A stretch of DNA of 64,000 bases from Cellulophaga baltica (lineage in GTDB: Bacteria > Bacteroidota > Bacteroidia > Flavobacteriales > Flavobacteriaceae). The notes beneath the pieces are model-generated. The model did no database searches. It was not told where the DNA came from and worked only from the letters and a program-made list of their open reading frames with translations. The DNA lies in assembly GCF_900102165.1 (NCBI RefSeq), contig NZ_FNBD01000008.1, forward strand, positions 1 through 64,000. Direction: 5' to 3'. Every line of letters begins with the position of its first letter. Positions within the stretch are counted from its first letter, which is position 1. The position numbers and the translations under genes were made by a program. This document shows positions 45,266 through 53,961 of this stretch, one piece after another.

Positions 45266-45330
45266 TATAGTATGTTGTTAAAAATAGCTATTTTTAATTC
45301 TTATATAAGCTATAATTAATACAGACTACA

Positions 45331-45774
45331 TTGGAAATCAAAGAGGTTTATAGAGGAGATTATACCCTGTCTACAGATAAAACGAAGTTAGATATTTCAA
45401 AAATTCATAGTTTTCTATCCAAAGAAACCGATTGGAGCCACGGAATACCTCTAGATACTTTGAAGATTTCTATTGACAATTCTTTAAATTTTGGACTGTA
45501 TGATAAAAACCAGCAAATAGGCTATGCTAGAATAATATCTGATTATGCGACTATCGCATACCTGGGAGATGTTTTTGTCCTAGAAGCATATCGCGGGAAA
45601 GGCTTGAGCACCTGGTTGATACGTGAAATAATGGAGCACCCAAATCTACAAGGTTTAAGAAGGTGGATTTTACTAACGGATACAGCAGAATGGCTTTATA
45701 AGAAATTTGGATTTACAGAACTCCCCCATCCAGAAGTCTATATGGAAAAGCATAACCCGAATGTGTATAGATAA
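45331..45774 (+). CDS. GNAT acetyltransferase
   Basis: A 147-residue GNAT protein starting with TTG; no ATG precedes the domain. Acetyl-CoA motif A is LEAYRGKGLSTWLIREI with the RGKGL signature. Motif B is WLYKKFGFTEL, near the end. The N-terminal segment EVYRGDYTLSTDKTKLD is typical of a subfamily with unknown substrate. The downstream neighbour is a second, broken GNAT gene. Length is normal. Confidence 0.82.
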   Translation: MEIKEVYRGDYTLSTDKTKLDISKIHSFLSKETDWSHGIPLDTLKISIDNSLNFGLYDKNQQIGYARIISDYATIAYLGDVFVLEAYRGKGLSTWLIREIMEHPNLQGLRRWILLTDTAEWLYKKFGFTELPHPEVYMEKHNPNVYR

Positions 45775-45834
45775 TCCAGAATTTTACACCCCATTATTAG
45801 TTCTTTGTAGCTCCAAGCATTTAAACAAACTAGC

Positions 45835-46276
45835 ATGAAAAAAATCTCCATAAAAAGCGCTAAAAAGGATGAGTTGTCTTGGATAAATTCAAAATATAAT
45901 GAAGTAAACTTTGCAGCCTCTACCTTTGAAAATGAATATATTGTTATAGCTAGCGTAGATAATGAAAAAGCGGGTATTGGTAGACTCGTTAGGATTAATA
46001 ACGGCCATATAGAACTAGGGGGGATTTATGTATTTCCTAATTCAGAGGCTTAGGAGTTGCTGAACATGTTGTAAAAAATTTGTGTAATGAAAATCCATTT
46101 CTACCTACTACAATTTGGTGCCTCCCATTTGAAAAATTATCAGAGTTCTATGCCAAATTTGGATTTAAAAATTGTTCGGATACAAAGGTTCTGAGAAAAT
46201 TGCTACAAAACTAGAATGGTGTAATTCTAAAAGCAAGTACGATGAAAAAGTAGTGCTGCTGTGTAAAAATCGCTGA
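45835..46276 (+). pseudogene. GNAT acetyltransferase with two frameshifts
   Basis: The first frame (45835-46053) encodes the N-terminal half, ending GGIYVFPNSEA. A single-base loss near 46039-46041 puts the rest in another frame: FRGLGVAEHVVKNLCNEN with the GNAT motif RGLGVA, then FYAKFGFKNCSDTK. Near 46185 a second shift leads to GSEKIATKLEWCNSKSKY and a stop at 46274-46276. Reassembled, it is a complete GNAT of about 147 residues. Both events are single-base losses next to A-rich stretches. It is next to an intact GNAT gene. Confidence 0.75.
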
Positions 46277-46344
46277 AGTAGCCTAGATTATTTATAAAAA
46301 AATAACTTAATTTACTCTTTGACAACGGCTTCTAAGCTATAGAC

Positions 46345-47130
46345 ATGAAAATAGATTCCCTACATATATACCCTTTAAAATCAGCAAAAGGAATTGCGGT
46401 ACAAACTACTGAAGTTGAGAACATAGGTTTTAAATACGATCGCTATTTTGCAATTTTAAATTCAGAAAAGGAGGTCCTTACGGCTAGAGAATTCCCTACT
46501 TTATTAAAAATAAAAACACAGTTCAAAGAAGATAATTTGGTATTAGAATATGGAGGAAAAAGAAAAAGTATTGATTTAAACGACTTTTTAAACCCTATTG
46601 AGGTTGCTATCTTTAAAGAACCTGCTTCGGGAAAAGAAGCGCCAGTCAGCGTTAACAATTGGTTAAGTAGTATTTTAGAAATTGACTGTAGCTTAATTAA
46701 AATTAATACCGACAACTTACGCCAAACAGGTCATAATGCTATTTCATTTTGTGACCTTCATCCAATTCATTTAATAACGCAAGAATCAGTAAACGCTTTA
46801 AATAAAAAATTAGCAACTGCCATAGAAATAGATCGTTTTAGAGCCAATATCGTTATTTCTGGTCTTAAACCCTTTGAAGAGAATACTATTGCCAAAATTA
46901 CCATTGGCCAATGTGAATTTGTATCTGTATTAAAAACAGAACGCTGCACACTAATTACCATAGATCCCAAAACAGGAGAAAAGGATAAAAAACAAGAACC
47001 CCTAAGAACACTTGCAAAAGAATTTAGAACTGATAAAAAAGTAGAAATGGGAATTTACCTTATCCCTACAAAATTAGGGACAATACATGCAACAGATCCT
47101 ATAACTGTAGAAATGAAAATGAAAGAGTAA
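46345..47130 (+). CDS. MOSC-domain protein (mARC-like)
   Basis: A 261-residue protein with an N-terminal MOSC-N beta-barrel (about 1-110; LHIYPLKSAKGIAVQ) and a C-terminal MOSC domain. The probable molybdenum-ligand cysteine is in KTERCTLITIDPKTGE, the signature of mARC/YcbX-like proteins that bind molybdenum cofactor and reduce N-hydroxylated compounds. No ferredoxin domain is fused. It is the first gene of a molybdenum-linked stretch, which supports cofactor binding. Length normal. Confidence 0.85.
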   Translation: MKIDSLHIYPLKSAKGIAVQTTEVENIGFKYDRYFAILNSEKEVLTAREFPTLLKIKTQFKEDNLVLEYGGKRKSIDLNDFLNPIEVAIFKEPASGKEAPVSVNNWLSSILEIDCSLIKINTDNLRQTGHNAISFCDLHPIHLITQESVNALNKKLATAIEIDRFRANIVISGLKPFEENTIAKITIGQCEFVSVLKTERCTLITIDPKTGEKDKKQEPLRTLAKEFRTDKKVEMGIYLIPTKLGTIHATDPITVEMKMKE

Positions 47131-47206
47131 CCTTATTTTACTATTTCTTATACAATTATCTCACAGCGATAAAGCATTTCAGAATACGACTGCAGAAGAA
47201 ACGATT

Positions 47207-47698
47207 ATGATTCCTTACTATTCTCAAAAAAATAATATCTTGCAGCATATGGGAATATTTGATTTTAGAGATGTTAGCAAGAGAAAAGGTAATAAAGAGG
47301 AGCTTACAATAGCATGCACTCCCAATCAAATTACAATTAATGGAACAAGCATAAATTTCCCTACCAATTACAGCACCTTAAAAACTATTTTAGGTGATGC
47401 CTCTAGAATTGAACCTATCAAACAAACTAAAAATAACGTATACCTTTGGGACTCTTTAGGAATCTATTGTTCTACTGCAGATCCTGAAAAGATGCTTATG
47501 CTGCTGTTGGTTGTGGATAATAGATATGGTCTTGGACACCAACCTTTGCATAATTTCACAGGGGAGGTTTTAATTGACCAGGAACCAATGGAGAAAACTA
47601 TTGAAAATGTAGGCTTAGATAGGCCTTATATGATCCGGTCTATCATTAAAGAAGATAAGCAAGTAGCTATAGCTTTAGGGTGGAATCCTAGTGCTTAA
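47207..47698 (+). CDS. DUF7738-like hypothetical protein
   Basis: A 163-residue protein without a signal peptide. The core has IACTPNQITINGTSINFPTN and ILGDASRIEPIK, and VYLWDSLGIYC matches a DUF7738-like layout as I remember it. There is no known activity. ATG at 47249 is an alternative start, giving a product 14 residues shorter. It lies between the MOSC gene and a porin gene; no functional link is evident. Confidence 0.5.
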   Translation: MIPYYSQKNNILQHMGIFDFRDVSKRKGNKEELTIACTPNQITINGTSINFPTNYSTLKTILGDASRIEPIKQTKNNVYLWDSLGIYCSTADPEKMLMLLLVVDNRYGLGHQPLHNFTGEVLIDQEPMEKTIENVGLDRPYMIRSIIKEDKQVAIALGWNPSA

Positions 47699-47828
47699 AA
47701 TCTTCCTTTTTTTTACCCATAAAAGTAGGCCTGTAAGTATCTAAATTATTTTAGTTTAGGTGATAAAAGTCATCTTTATTTCTCCCCAAATATATAATCT
47801 TTGCTGCTTAATAGTCAAATTATATATT

Positions 47829-49118
47829 ATGGGCAACCAAAAATTTACATACGTATTATTATTTCTTTTTGTTTTTACAACACTACAAATTTCGGCACAA
47901 ACGCTTGATATAAATGCAGATGTACGATCTCGTTTTGAATACCGCCATGGCTACAGCACCCTCTTTTCAGAAGATGCCGACCCTGCCGCATTTGTAAAAC
48001 AACGTACTCGTTTAAATATTGGATACGAAGCAGAAAAACTACAAGTATTCATCGCCTTACAAGACGTAAGCACATGGGGAGATACCAGACAATTACTAAA
48101 TGTAGATGGGAATGATTCTTTCTCGCTATTTGAAGCATGGGCTGCATTACAAATCAATGAAAATTGGTCTACAAAACTAGGAAGACAAGTAATTTCTTAT
48201 GATGACCAACGAATTTTTGGTGGCGTAGATTGGGCTATGCAAGGACGTTTTCATGATGCCGCTATTCTTAAGTATAGAAAAGATAATTTTATGTTAGATC
48301 TAGGTGGTGCATTTAGTCAGGAGCAAGAAGCTATTGAAGGTAATGCGTATACTATTCAGGGATTTTTCTCGTATAAAACGATGCAATATGCTTACCTGAA
48401 AAAATCATGGGAGAATAGTACTGCGAGCTTACTTTTCTTAAATGCAGGATTCCAAGATTTTACCGGAGATGCTAATGATATTGCAGATGGCGTCTCTTTC
48501 AGACAGACCTTGGGTTCTTATTTTACATTTCCTATAGAACGCGTAAATATAGCTGGAAGCGCTTACTATCAGTTTGGAAAAGCAAATGCCACTACAGATC
48601 TCGCAGGATATCAAGTTGCCTTAGAAGCTACCTACAACGCTAATAAAGTGAACTACGGTTTAGGAGTAGAATTATTAAGTGGTACAGATCAAGAAGGCGA
48701 CGCAAAAAACAAATCATTTTTTCCTCTATATGGTACCAATCATAAATTTAATGGCTTCATGGATTATTTTTACGTAGGTAATCATGCCAATTCTGTTGGT
48801 CTTAATGATTTATATGCAAAAGCAGTAATCACGACAGGAGAAAAATCTAATCTCCTTATCAAAGGACATTATTTTAGCGCAAATGCAGATCTGACTGCCG
48901 ATGCTGATGCCTATTTAGGTACGGAAATAGACCTTGTCTATACACAAAAATTAATGCCTTTTGTAAAACTGAATGTTGGCTACTCTCAAATGTTTGCTTC
49001 AGATAGTATGAGTTTAATAAAAGGAGGTAGCGCTAATGATACTACAAATAATTGGGGATGGGTACAACTTACCATTAACCCTACACTTTTTAAAACCAAT
49101 TTGAATAAGAACGATTAA
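47829..49118 (+). CDS. Alginate-export/OprD-like outer-membrane porin
   Basis: A 429-residue predicted outer-membrane barrel. The ORF opens at 47760, but ATG 47829 starts the signal peptide (YVLLFLFVFTTLQISAQ). The mature part shows alternating strands and turns, for example RTRLNIGYEAEKLQVFIALQ and GWVQLTINPTLF at the C-terminal strand, typical of the alginate-export family. Aromatic residues mark the strand ends. The substrate is unknown, and being next to nitrate and molybdate genes suggests but does not show anion uptake. A hairpin terminator follows. Confidence 0.7.
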   Translation: MGNQKFTYVLLFLFVFTTLQISAQTLDINADVRSRFEYRHGYSTLFSEDADPAAFVKQRTRLNIGYEAEKLQVFIALQDVSTWGDTRQLLNVDGNDSFSLFEAWAALQINENWSTKLGRQVISYDDQRIFGGVDWAMQGRFHDAAILKYRKDNFMLDLGGAFSQEQEAIEGNAYTIQGFFSYKTMQYAYLKKSWENSTASLLFLNAGFQDFTGDANDIADGVSFRQTLGSYFTFPIERVNIAGSAYYQFGKANATTDLAGYQVALEATYNANKVNYGLGVELLSGTDQEGDAKNKSFFPLYGTNHKFNGFMDYFYVGNHANSVGLNDLYAKAVITTGEKSNLLIKGHYFSANADLTADADAYLGTEIDLVYTQKLMPFVKLNVGYSQMFASDSMSLIKGGSANDTTNNWGWVQLTINPTLFKTNLNKND

Positions 49119-49135
49119 TATTCTTAATAGAACGT

Positions 49136-49173
49136 AAAAGGGTGCTCACTTAATTATAAGTCTGCACCCTTTT
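49136..49173. terminator. Shared terminator, porin and moaE
   Basis: A 10-bp stem (AAAAGGGTGC / GCACCCTTTT) with an 18-base loop lies between the convergent porin and moaE genes. A T-run follows on the plus strand and an A-run precedes it, so it can act both ways. Confidence 0.72.
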
Positions 49174-49218
49174 ATATTTTATATAGTTTCAACTATTCTA
49201 AACAAGAATATGACGTCT

Positions 49219-49659
49219 TTAGCTATTCACTTTCCATTGATAAGACTCATCTTCAAAAATTTCTTTTCCAAAAACAGGTACTTCTGCTTTTATTTTTTCA
49301 ACTACATATTCTAAGGCCTTAAAGACCACCTTTCTTCTCGGTGAAGAAACAAAAACAAAGAGACATATTTCTCCTGCTTTTACGGCACCTAAACTATGAT
49401 ATATATGCATACAGGTAAGGTCAAATTTTTCAAAAGTAGCTTCTCGCACCTCATGGAATTTCTTGTTCGCCATTTCTTCATATGCAGAATATTCTATAGC
49501 TGCAACTACTTTTTCATCTATAGTATCTACTCTAACCTGTCCTAAAAATATATTATGTGCTCCTATTGCTGTTTTAGATTGATGTTTAGCAATAGCTTGA
49601 GCTATAAATTCTGATGAAATAGCGCCTTGAGTAAAGACGTTTTTATACGTTGTTGACAT
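49219..49659 (-). CDS. moaE: Molybdopterin synthase catalytic subunit MoaE
   Basis: A 146-residue MoaE that transfers sulfur from MoaD to precursor Z to make molybdopterin. The family's core blocks are clear: AHNIFLGQVRVDT, IEYSAYEEMANKKF, HIYHSLGAVKAGE and a late SSPRRKVVFKALEYVVEK, with the conserved lysines. It is last in the moeA-modE-moaE transcript. MoaD and the other cofactor genes are not in this window. Length typical. Confidence 0.9.
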   Translation of the reverse strand: MSTTYKNVFTQGAISSEFIAQAIAKHQSKTAIGAHNIFLGQVRVDTIDEKVVAAIEYSAYEEMANKKFHEVREATFEKFDLTCMHIYHSLGAVKAGEICLFVFVSSPRRKVVFKALEYVVEKIKAEVPVFGKEIFEDESYQWKVNS

Positions 49660-49662
49660 ATT

Positions 49663-50004
49663 TTATAATTGATTTAATTCTTTCATTTGTTGGTCTAGAA
49701 ATTCCCAACAGTTTTTATTTATGGTTTCAAAAGCTGCTATCAGTTTTAGTCCATACGGGGTAATTAGCGTACCACCTCCTTTAGTACCTCCTACCGTTTT
49801 AGTTACGACTGCTTCTTTAGCCGATTTATTGACAGCATCTACAAGGGTCCAAGCCTTCTTGTATGACATCCCAATAGATTTTGCTGCTTTAGCCAAAGAC
49901 CCTTGAGCTTCAATAGCTTTTAAAAGTTTTACTCTCCCCTGCCCTATAAGCACATTATCTCCTACTTCAATCCAAATTCTACTCCTAATTTTAGTATCGT
50001 TCAT
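49663..50004 (-). CDS. ModE-type winged-helix regulator, DNA-binding domain only
   Basis: A 113-residue regulator of the ModE/LysR-type N-terminal domain. The helix-turn-helix is in RVKLLKAIEAQGSLAKAAKS and IGMSYKKAWTLVDAVNKS. GGTKGGGTLITPYG is the wing. The molybdate-binding C-terminal domain (two MOP repeats) of classical ModE is absent, so molybdate sensing must differ. Such short forms are common in this phylum. It lies between moaE and moeA, with four and seven bases of spacing. Confidence 0.82.
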   Translation of the reverse strand: MNDTKIRSRIWIEVGDNVLIGQGRVKLLKAIEAQGSLAKAAKSIGMSYKKAWTLVDAVNKSAKEAVVTKTVGGTKGGGTLITPYGLKLIAAFETINKNCWEFLDQQMKELNQL

Positions 50005-50010
50005 AACTTC

Positions 50011-51210
50011 TTATTTTGTGGGTAATAGAATTGTTTTAACAGGTGTACCCTTTTTTACAATGGTAGTATTTTCGGGGAGAAATACTAAGGCATTAGCATC
50101 TCCAAAAGCACGTACCATGGCTGAACTCTGACCTCCTAAAATTTGAACATGTGCGCCATTTACATAAGCTTTCAAAAATTGCGCACGGTCTCCGCGAACA
50201 TTATAGTCTTCTAACATAGGCATCTCAATCCGTAATAACTGCGTTTGAGTGGCACCTTCTGTCTTTTTTAACAATGGATATACATAGATATAAAAACAAC
50301 TCAAGGCGGCAGCAGGATTACCTGGAAGACCAAATACAGCAGTACTATCCTTCTTTCCAAAAAACAAGGGTTTTCCTGGTTTTTGTTTCACTTTATAAAA
50401 AATTTCGGCTACTCCTATTGCCTTTAGCGCTTTTCCAACAAAATCATAATCTCCTACAGAAATACCTCCCGTAACCATAACCACATCGTATTTTTTGATT
50501 GCTGCTGCTAAGGTGTTTTTTGTTTCTTCATAATCATCTATAACTGTTGTAATAGCGGTATCTAAATAACCTAACTCTCGTAATACTGCAGAAAGCATGG
50601 TACCATTAGACTCATATATTTCGCCATATTCCAAAGGCGTACCAGGAGCTTTAAGTTCATTTCCCGTAACAACGATACCTATAGATGGCTTTTTATAAAC
50701 AGTTACAGTAGTTACCCCAATACTGGCTAAAAAGCCTATATGTGCTCCTTTTAAGACTGTTCCCTTTTCTAAAGCCGTAGCTCCTCGTTTAATTTGCGAC
50801 CCTCTTGGACGTATATTCATTTCTGACACTAATGGCATCTGTGGTGACATGCGCGTGCCATCTACTGCAACTCTCTCTTGCATAATAACCGCATCAGCAG
50901 TATCAGGAACAGGAGCACCCGTAAAAATGCGTACAGTTTCTGTATTTTTTAAAGGCGGATTAGCGTGATCTCCTGCTTTTATTTCCCCAATAACTGTATA
51001 GGTTTTTTCTGAACTAATTTTTAAGGCATAGCCATCCATAGCTGATTGCCGGAAAGGAGGAATATCAATTTCTGAAATAACATCGTTAGCCAGAACAAAG
51101 TCTAAAGCATCGGTTAGAGGTACTTCTAATAATATAGTTGCTAAAGAACTACATGTCAGCACTAAATTTTGTGCTTCCTCTATGCTTATTAAAGTAGAAC
51201 CTTTCTCCAT
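50011..51210 (-). CDS. moeA: Molybdopterin molybdotransferase MoeA
   Basis: A 399-residue MoeA, which inserts molybdate into molybdopterin-AMP. The N-terminal and linker parts show DIPPFRQSAMDGYA and the family block IFTGAPVPDTADAV. The MoCF-binding domain has TGGISVGDYD and GLPGNPAAALSCF. The length is close to E. coli MoeA (411). It starts the minus-strand operon with modE and moaE. It shares a divergent regulatory region with the nap genes. Confidence 0.92.
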   Translation of the reverse strand: MEKGSTLISIEEAQNLVLTCSSLATILLEVPLTDALDFVLANDVISEIDIPPFRQSAMDGYALKISSEKTYTVIGEIKAGDHANPPLKNTETVRIFTGAPVPDTADAVIMQERVAVDGTRMSPQMPLVSEMNIRPRGSQIKRGATALEKGTVLKGAHIGFLASIGVTTVTVYKKPSIGIVVTGNELKAPGTPLEYGEIYESNGTMLSAVLRELGYLDTAITTVIDDYEETKNTLAAAIKKYDVVMVTGGISVGDYDFVGKALKAIGVAEIFYKVKQKPGKPLFFGKKDSTAVFGLPGNPAAALSCFYIYVYPLLKKTEGATQTQLLRIEMPMLEDYNVRGDRAQFLKAYVNGAHVQILGGQSSAMVRAFGDANALVFLPENTTIVKKGTPVKTILLPTK

Positions 51211-51249
51211 TGTATTATTTTATCGTCCTAAAAATACGTTATTTCCGCT

Positions 51250-51257
51250 CAAATATA
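51250..51257 (-). promoter_or_regulatory. -7 promoter element of the moeA operon
   Basis: Read on the minus strand this is TATATTTG, an exact TAnnTTTG match, 40 bases upstream of moeA. The start site would lie near 51246. No -33 TTG fits, in keeping with activator-dependent promoters. Confidence 0.45.
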
Positions 51258-51280
51258 GCGCTCAAAGTTTAAAACGAACT

Positions 51281-51294
51281 ATGATAATTATCAT
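51281..51294. promoter_or_regulatory. Crp/Fnr-like palindrome between moeA and nap operons
   Basis: A perfect 14-base palindrome, ATGATAATTATCAT, contains TGAT-N4-ATCA, the core of FNR/Crp sites (TTGAT-N4-ATCAA), with one mismatch in each outer base. It lies 30 bases from each flanking -7-like element, so its centre is about 41 bases from both inferred start sites. Confidence 0.6.
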
Positions 51295-51316
51295 CTTTTA
51301 ATTATGAATCTTTTCA

Positions 51317-51324
51317 GATTTTTG
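51317..51324 (+). promoter_or_regulatory. -7-like element of the nap operon
   Basis: GATTTTTG matches TAnnTTTG except for the first base. It sits symmetrically to the moeA -7 element around the palindrome and about 60 bases before napD. Confidence 0.4.
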
Positions 51325-51386
51325 CTAAATAGTTAGTGTTTTGTTAAAAAAACAAGCCACTTCGTTCTTAATTCAAATTATTTTGT

Positions 51387-51620
51387 ATGCCAATTAAAAG
51401 TTATCTAGTCCATCCTATCCTAGGAAAAAAAGAAGAGTTAATGACAGCCTTAAAAGGTTTTGGACAATGCGAAGTACTTCCTGCAGAAAATCAAAATGTT
51501 TTAGCATTAGTCACTGATACTCAAGACGAAAAGGAAGAAGAAATTCTAAAAGAAAAAATTGAAGCTTTAAGTAGTCTAAAATTATTGGCTCTAGTTTCTG
51601 GTTTTAACACCCCTCAATAA
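51387..51620 (+). CDS. napD: NapD-family chaperone
   Basis: A 77-residue NapD-like protein, a cytosolic chaperone that binds the Tat signal of NapA and delays its export until cofactor insertion. The pattern YLVHPILGKKEELMTALKGF, then CEVLPAENQNVLALV, corresponds to the ferredoxin-like fold of NapD. It starts 11 bases before napA, in the expected position. The sequence is short and the family diverse, so the assignment leans on context. Confidence 0.8.
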   Translation: MPIKSYLVHPILGKKEELMTALKGFGQCEVLPAENQNVLALVTDTQDEKEEEILKEKIEALSSLKLLALVSGFNTPQ

Positions 51621-51630
51621 TTATATAGCT

Positions 51631-53958
51631 ATGTACGATTCTGTAACAAATAGAAGGAGTTTTATAAAAAAAATGGCCATGATGTCTGCAATTACTGCAG
51701 CTGCATCAATGTTTCCTGGAATTATTTTCGCTAGCGAACAGGAAGAAGGGATTCCTGAAAATGCCAACCTTGATTGGAAAAAAGGGCCTTGTAGATTTTG
51801 TGGTGTTGGTTGCGGAATTCTTGTAGGTACTGAAAATGGAAAAGCTGTAGCCGTTAAAGGCGACCCTAACTCCTCTGTGAATAAAGGTCTGTTATGTGTA
51901 AAAGGGTATCACCAAATTATGTGTATCCAATCTAAAGATAGACTCACGCATGCCTTGGTAAAGAAAAATGGAACCTATGTTCAAACGCCTATAAGTGAAG
52001 CTTTAGATTTAGTAGCTTCTAAAATGAAGGAAACCATCGCTGCTCATGGTAAAGATTCTGTAGCCATGTATACTTCTGGACAATCTACGATACCGGAAGG
52101 CTATATCGCCTCTAAATTTATGAAAGGCGCCATTGGTACTAATAACCTAGATTGCAATGCACGGTTGTGTATGGCAAGTGCGGTTACTGGTTTCTTGACC
52201 TCTTTTGGTGCAGATGAACCTATGGGTTGCTATGAAGATATAGATCATGCTGATTACTTTGTGACTTGGGGAAATAATATGGCTGAGATGCATCCTGTAT
52301 TATTTTCAAGAATGCTAGAACAAAAAGCTGTACGCGGCGCTAAAATTATAGATTTCGCCACACGTACTACGCGCTCTAGTACTGCTTCAGACCGTTCTAT
52401 TTTATTTGAACCTCAAACAGATTTGGCTGTAGCAAATGCTATTTGCTATGAAATTATAAAGAATGGATGGGTTAACAAATCATTTGTAGAAAAGCACTGT
52501 ACTTTTAGCAAAGGGCTTACTAATATTGGCTATGGTTTAGAAGATAAATTTAAGTTTACCGATAAACCAGAGGCTATAGATTTTGAAGCCTATAAAGAAT
52601 TTTTAAAAGACTATAGTCCAGAAAAAGTAGCCAAATACTCCAAAGTATCTGTAAAAGACATCAAATATTTAGCCGCTATTTATGGCGACCCTAATAAAAA
52701 AGTGGTCTCTTATTGGTGTATGGGAATGAACCAACATACGCGCGGGACTTGGATTAATAATCTTGTGTACAATATTCATTTACTTACAGGTAAAATATCA
52801 AAGCCAGGAAACGGACCATTCTCTTTAACAGGGCAACCCTCTGCTTGTGGTACTGCTCGTGAAGTGGGAACCTTTACACATAAACTGCCACATGGCGTTG
52901 TAACCAACAAGAAAGATAGAGAAATGGCTGCTAGAATATGGAAAGTTCCTGTAGCGCGTATTCCTGCCAAGCCTACCTACCATGCTACAGAAATGTTTAG
53001 AGCTGTAGATCGTGGCGACATTAAATTTATTTGGACACAAGCAACCAATCCTTTGGTCTCCTTACCAAAAACCAGTCGTTACCGACCAGCAATGGAAAAG
53101 AAATCTTGCTTTGTAGTGGTTTCAGACGTATTTCCTACGCCTACCTCAGATGTCGCTGATGTTATTCTTCCTGCTTCATGGCATATAGAAAAAGATGGTT
53201 TATACGGTAATTCTGAGCGTAGAACGCAACATTGGAGTAAAATGGTAGAAGGGCCTGGCGATACGACTCCAGATGCTTGGATGTTTATTGAAGTAGCCAA
53301 AAGAATGGGTTACGGAGATTTATTTCCTTATAGTAAAGAGAATCACGTAGAAGAAATATATAATGAATACCGACAATTTCATGAAGGTGCCAAACATAAT
53401 ATGGCTCCTCTTGAAGTTTTAAAGAAAGAATCTGGAGCTATTTGGCCCTATGTAAATGGGAAATCTACCCAATGGCGTTACAATGCTAAATATGATCCTG
53501 CTTGTTCTAATGGAGAAGATTTTCATTTCTATGGAAAACCAGATGGTAAGGCCGTCATATGGCAACGTCCTTTTGAAGACGCACCAGAGAAACCAGATCA
53601 GGAATACCCATTTTGGTTAAACACTGGTCGTGTTGTAGAGCACTGGCATACAGGATCTATGACGCGTAGAATTCCAGTATTACATCAAGCTATGCCAAAT
53701 GCCTATGTAGAGTTTCATCCAGACGATGCGAAGGTTCTAGGCATCAGAAACGGAGAAAATATCAAGGTTACCTCTCGTCGTGGTTCTTGTACATTACCGG
53801 CATCTATCAACGAAAGAGGTTTACCTACTAAAGGACAAGTATTTGTTCCATTCTTTGATGAGAATATGCTAATCAATGATGTTACCTTAGACTCCTTCTG
53901 TCCTATTTCTAAAGAACCAGATTACAAAAAGTGTGCGGTTAAAGTTGAAAGAGTATAG
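51631..53958 (+). CDS. napA: Periplasmic nitrate reductase catalytic subunit NapA
   Basis: A 775-residue molybdoenzyme that reduces nitrate to nitrite in the periplasm. The Tat signal has RRSFIKK at residues 8-14. The [4Fe-4S] site is C54, C57, C61 and C89 (CRFCGVGC and LLCVKG). The molybdenum-ligand cysteine C180 lies in NARLCMASAV, as in NapA rather than Nas. Later blocks such as MGMNQHTRGTW and SLTGQPSACGTAREVG agree. Bis-MGD cofactor is expected, supplied in part by MoeA and MoaE encoded divergently. The length lies between that of the Desulfovibrio (723) and E. coli (828) enzymes. Confidence 0.94.
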   Translation: MYDSVTNRRSFIKKMAMMSAITAAASMFPGIIFASEQEEGIPENANLDWKKGPCRFCGVGCGILVGTENGKAVAVKGDPNSSVNKGLLCVKGYHQIMCIQSKDRLTHALVKKNGTYVQTPISEALDLVASKMKETIAAHGKDSVAMYTSGQSTIPEGYIASKFMKGAIGTNNLDCNARLCMASAVTGFLTSFGADEPMGCYEDIDHADYFVTWGNNMAEMHPVLFSRMLEQKAVRGAKIIDFATRTTRSSTASDRSILFEPQTDLAVANAICYEIIKNGWVNKSFVEKHCTFSKGLTNIGYGLEDKFKFTDKPEAIDFEAYKEFLKDYSPEKVAKYSKVSVKDIKYLAAIYGDPNKKVVSYWCMGMNQHTRGTWINNLVYNIHLLTGKISKPGNGPFSLTGQPSACGTAREVGTFTHKLPHGVVTNKKDREMAARIWKVPVARIPAKPTYHATEMFRAVDRGDIKFIWTQATNPLVSLPKTSRYRPAMEKKSCFVVVSDVFPTPTSDVADVILPASWHIEKDGLYGNSERRTQHWSKMVEGPGDTTPDAWMFIEVAKRMGYGDLFPYSKENHVEEIYNEYRQFHEGAKHNMAPLEVLKKESGAIWPYVNGKSTQWRYNAKYDPACSNGEDFHFYGKPDGKAVIWQRPFEDAPEKPDQEYPFWLNTGRVVEHWHTGSMTRRIPVLHQAMPNAYVEFHPDDAKVLGIRNGENIKVTSRRGSCTLPASINERGLPTKGQVFVPFFDENMLINDVTLDSFCPISKEPDYKKCAVKVERV

Positions 53959-53961
53959 ACT

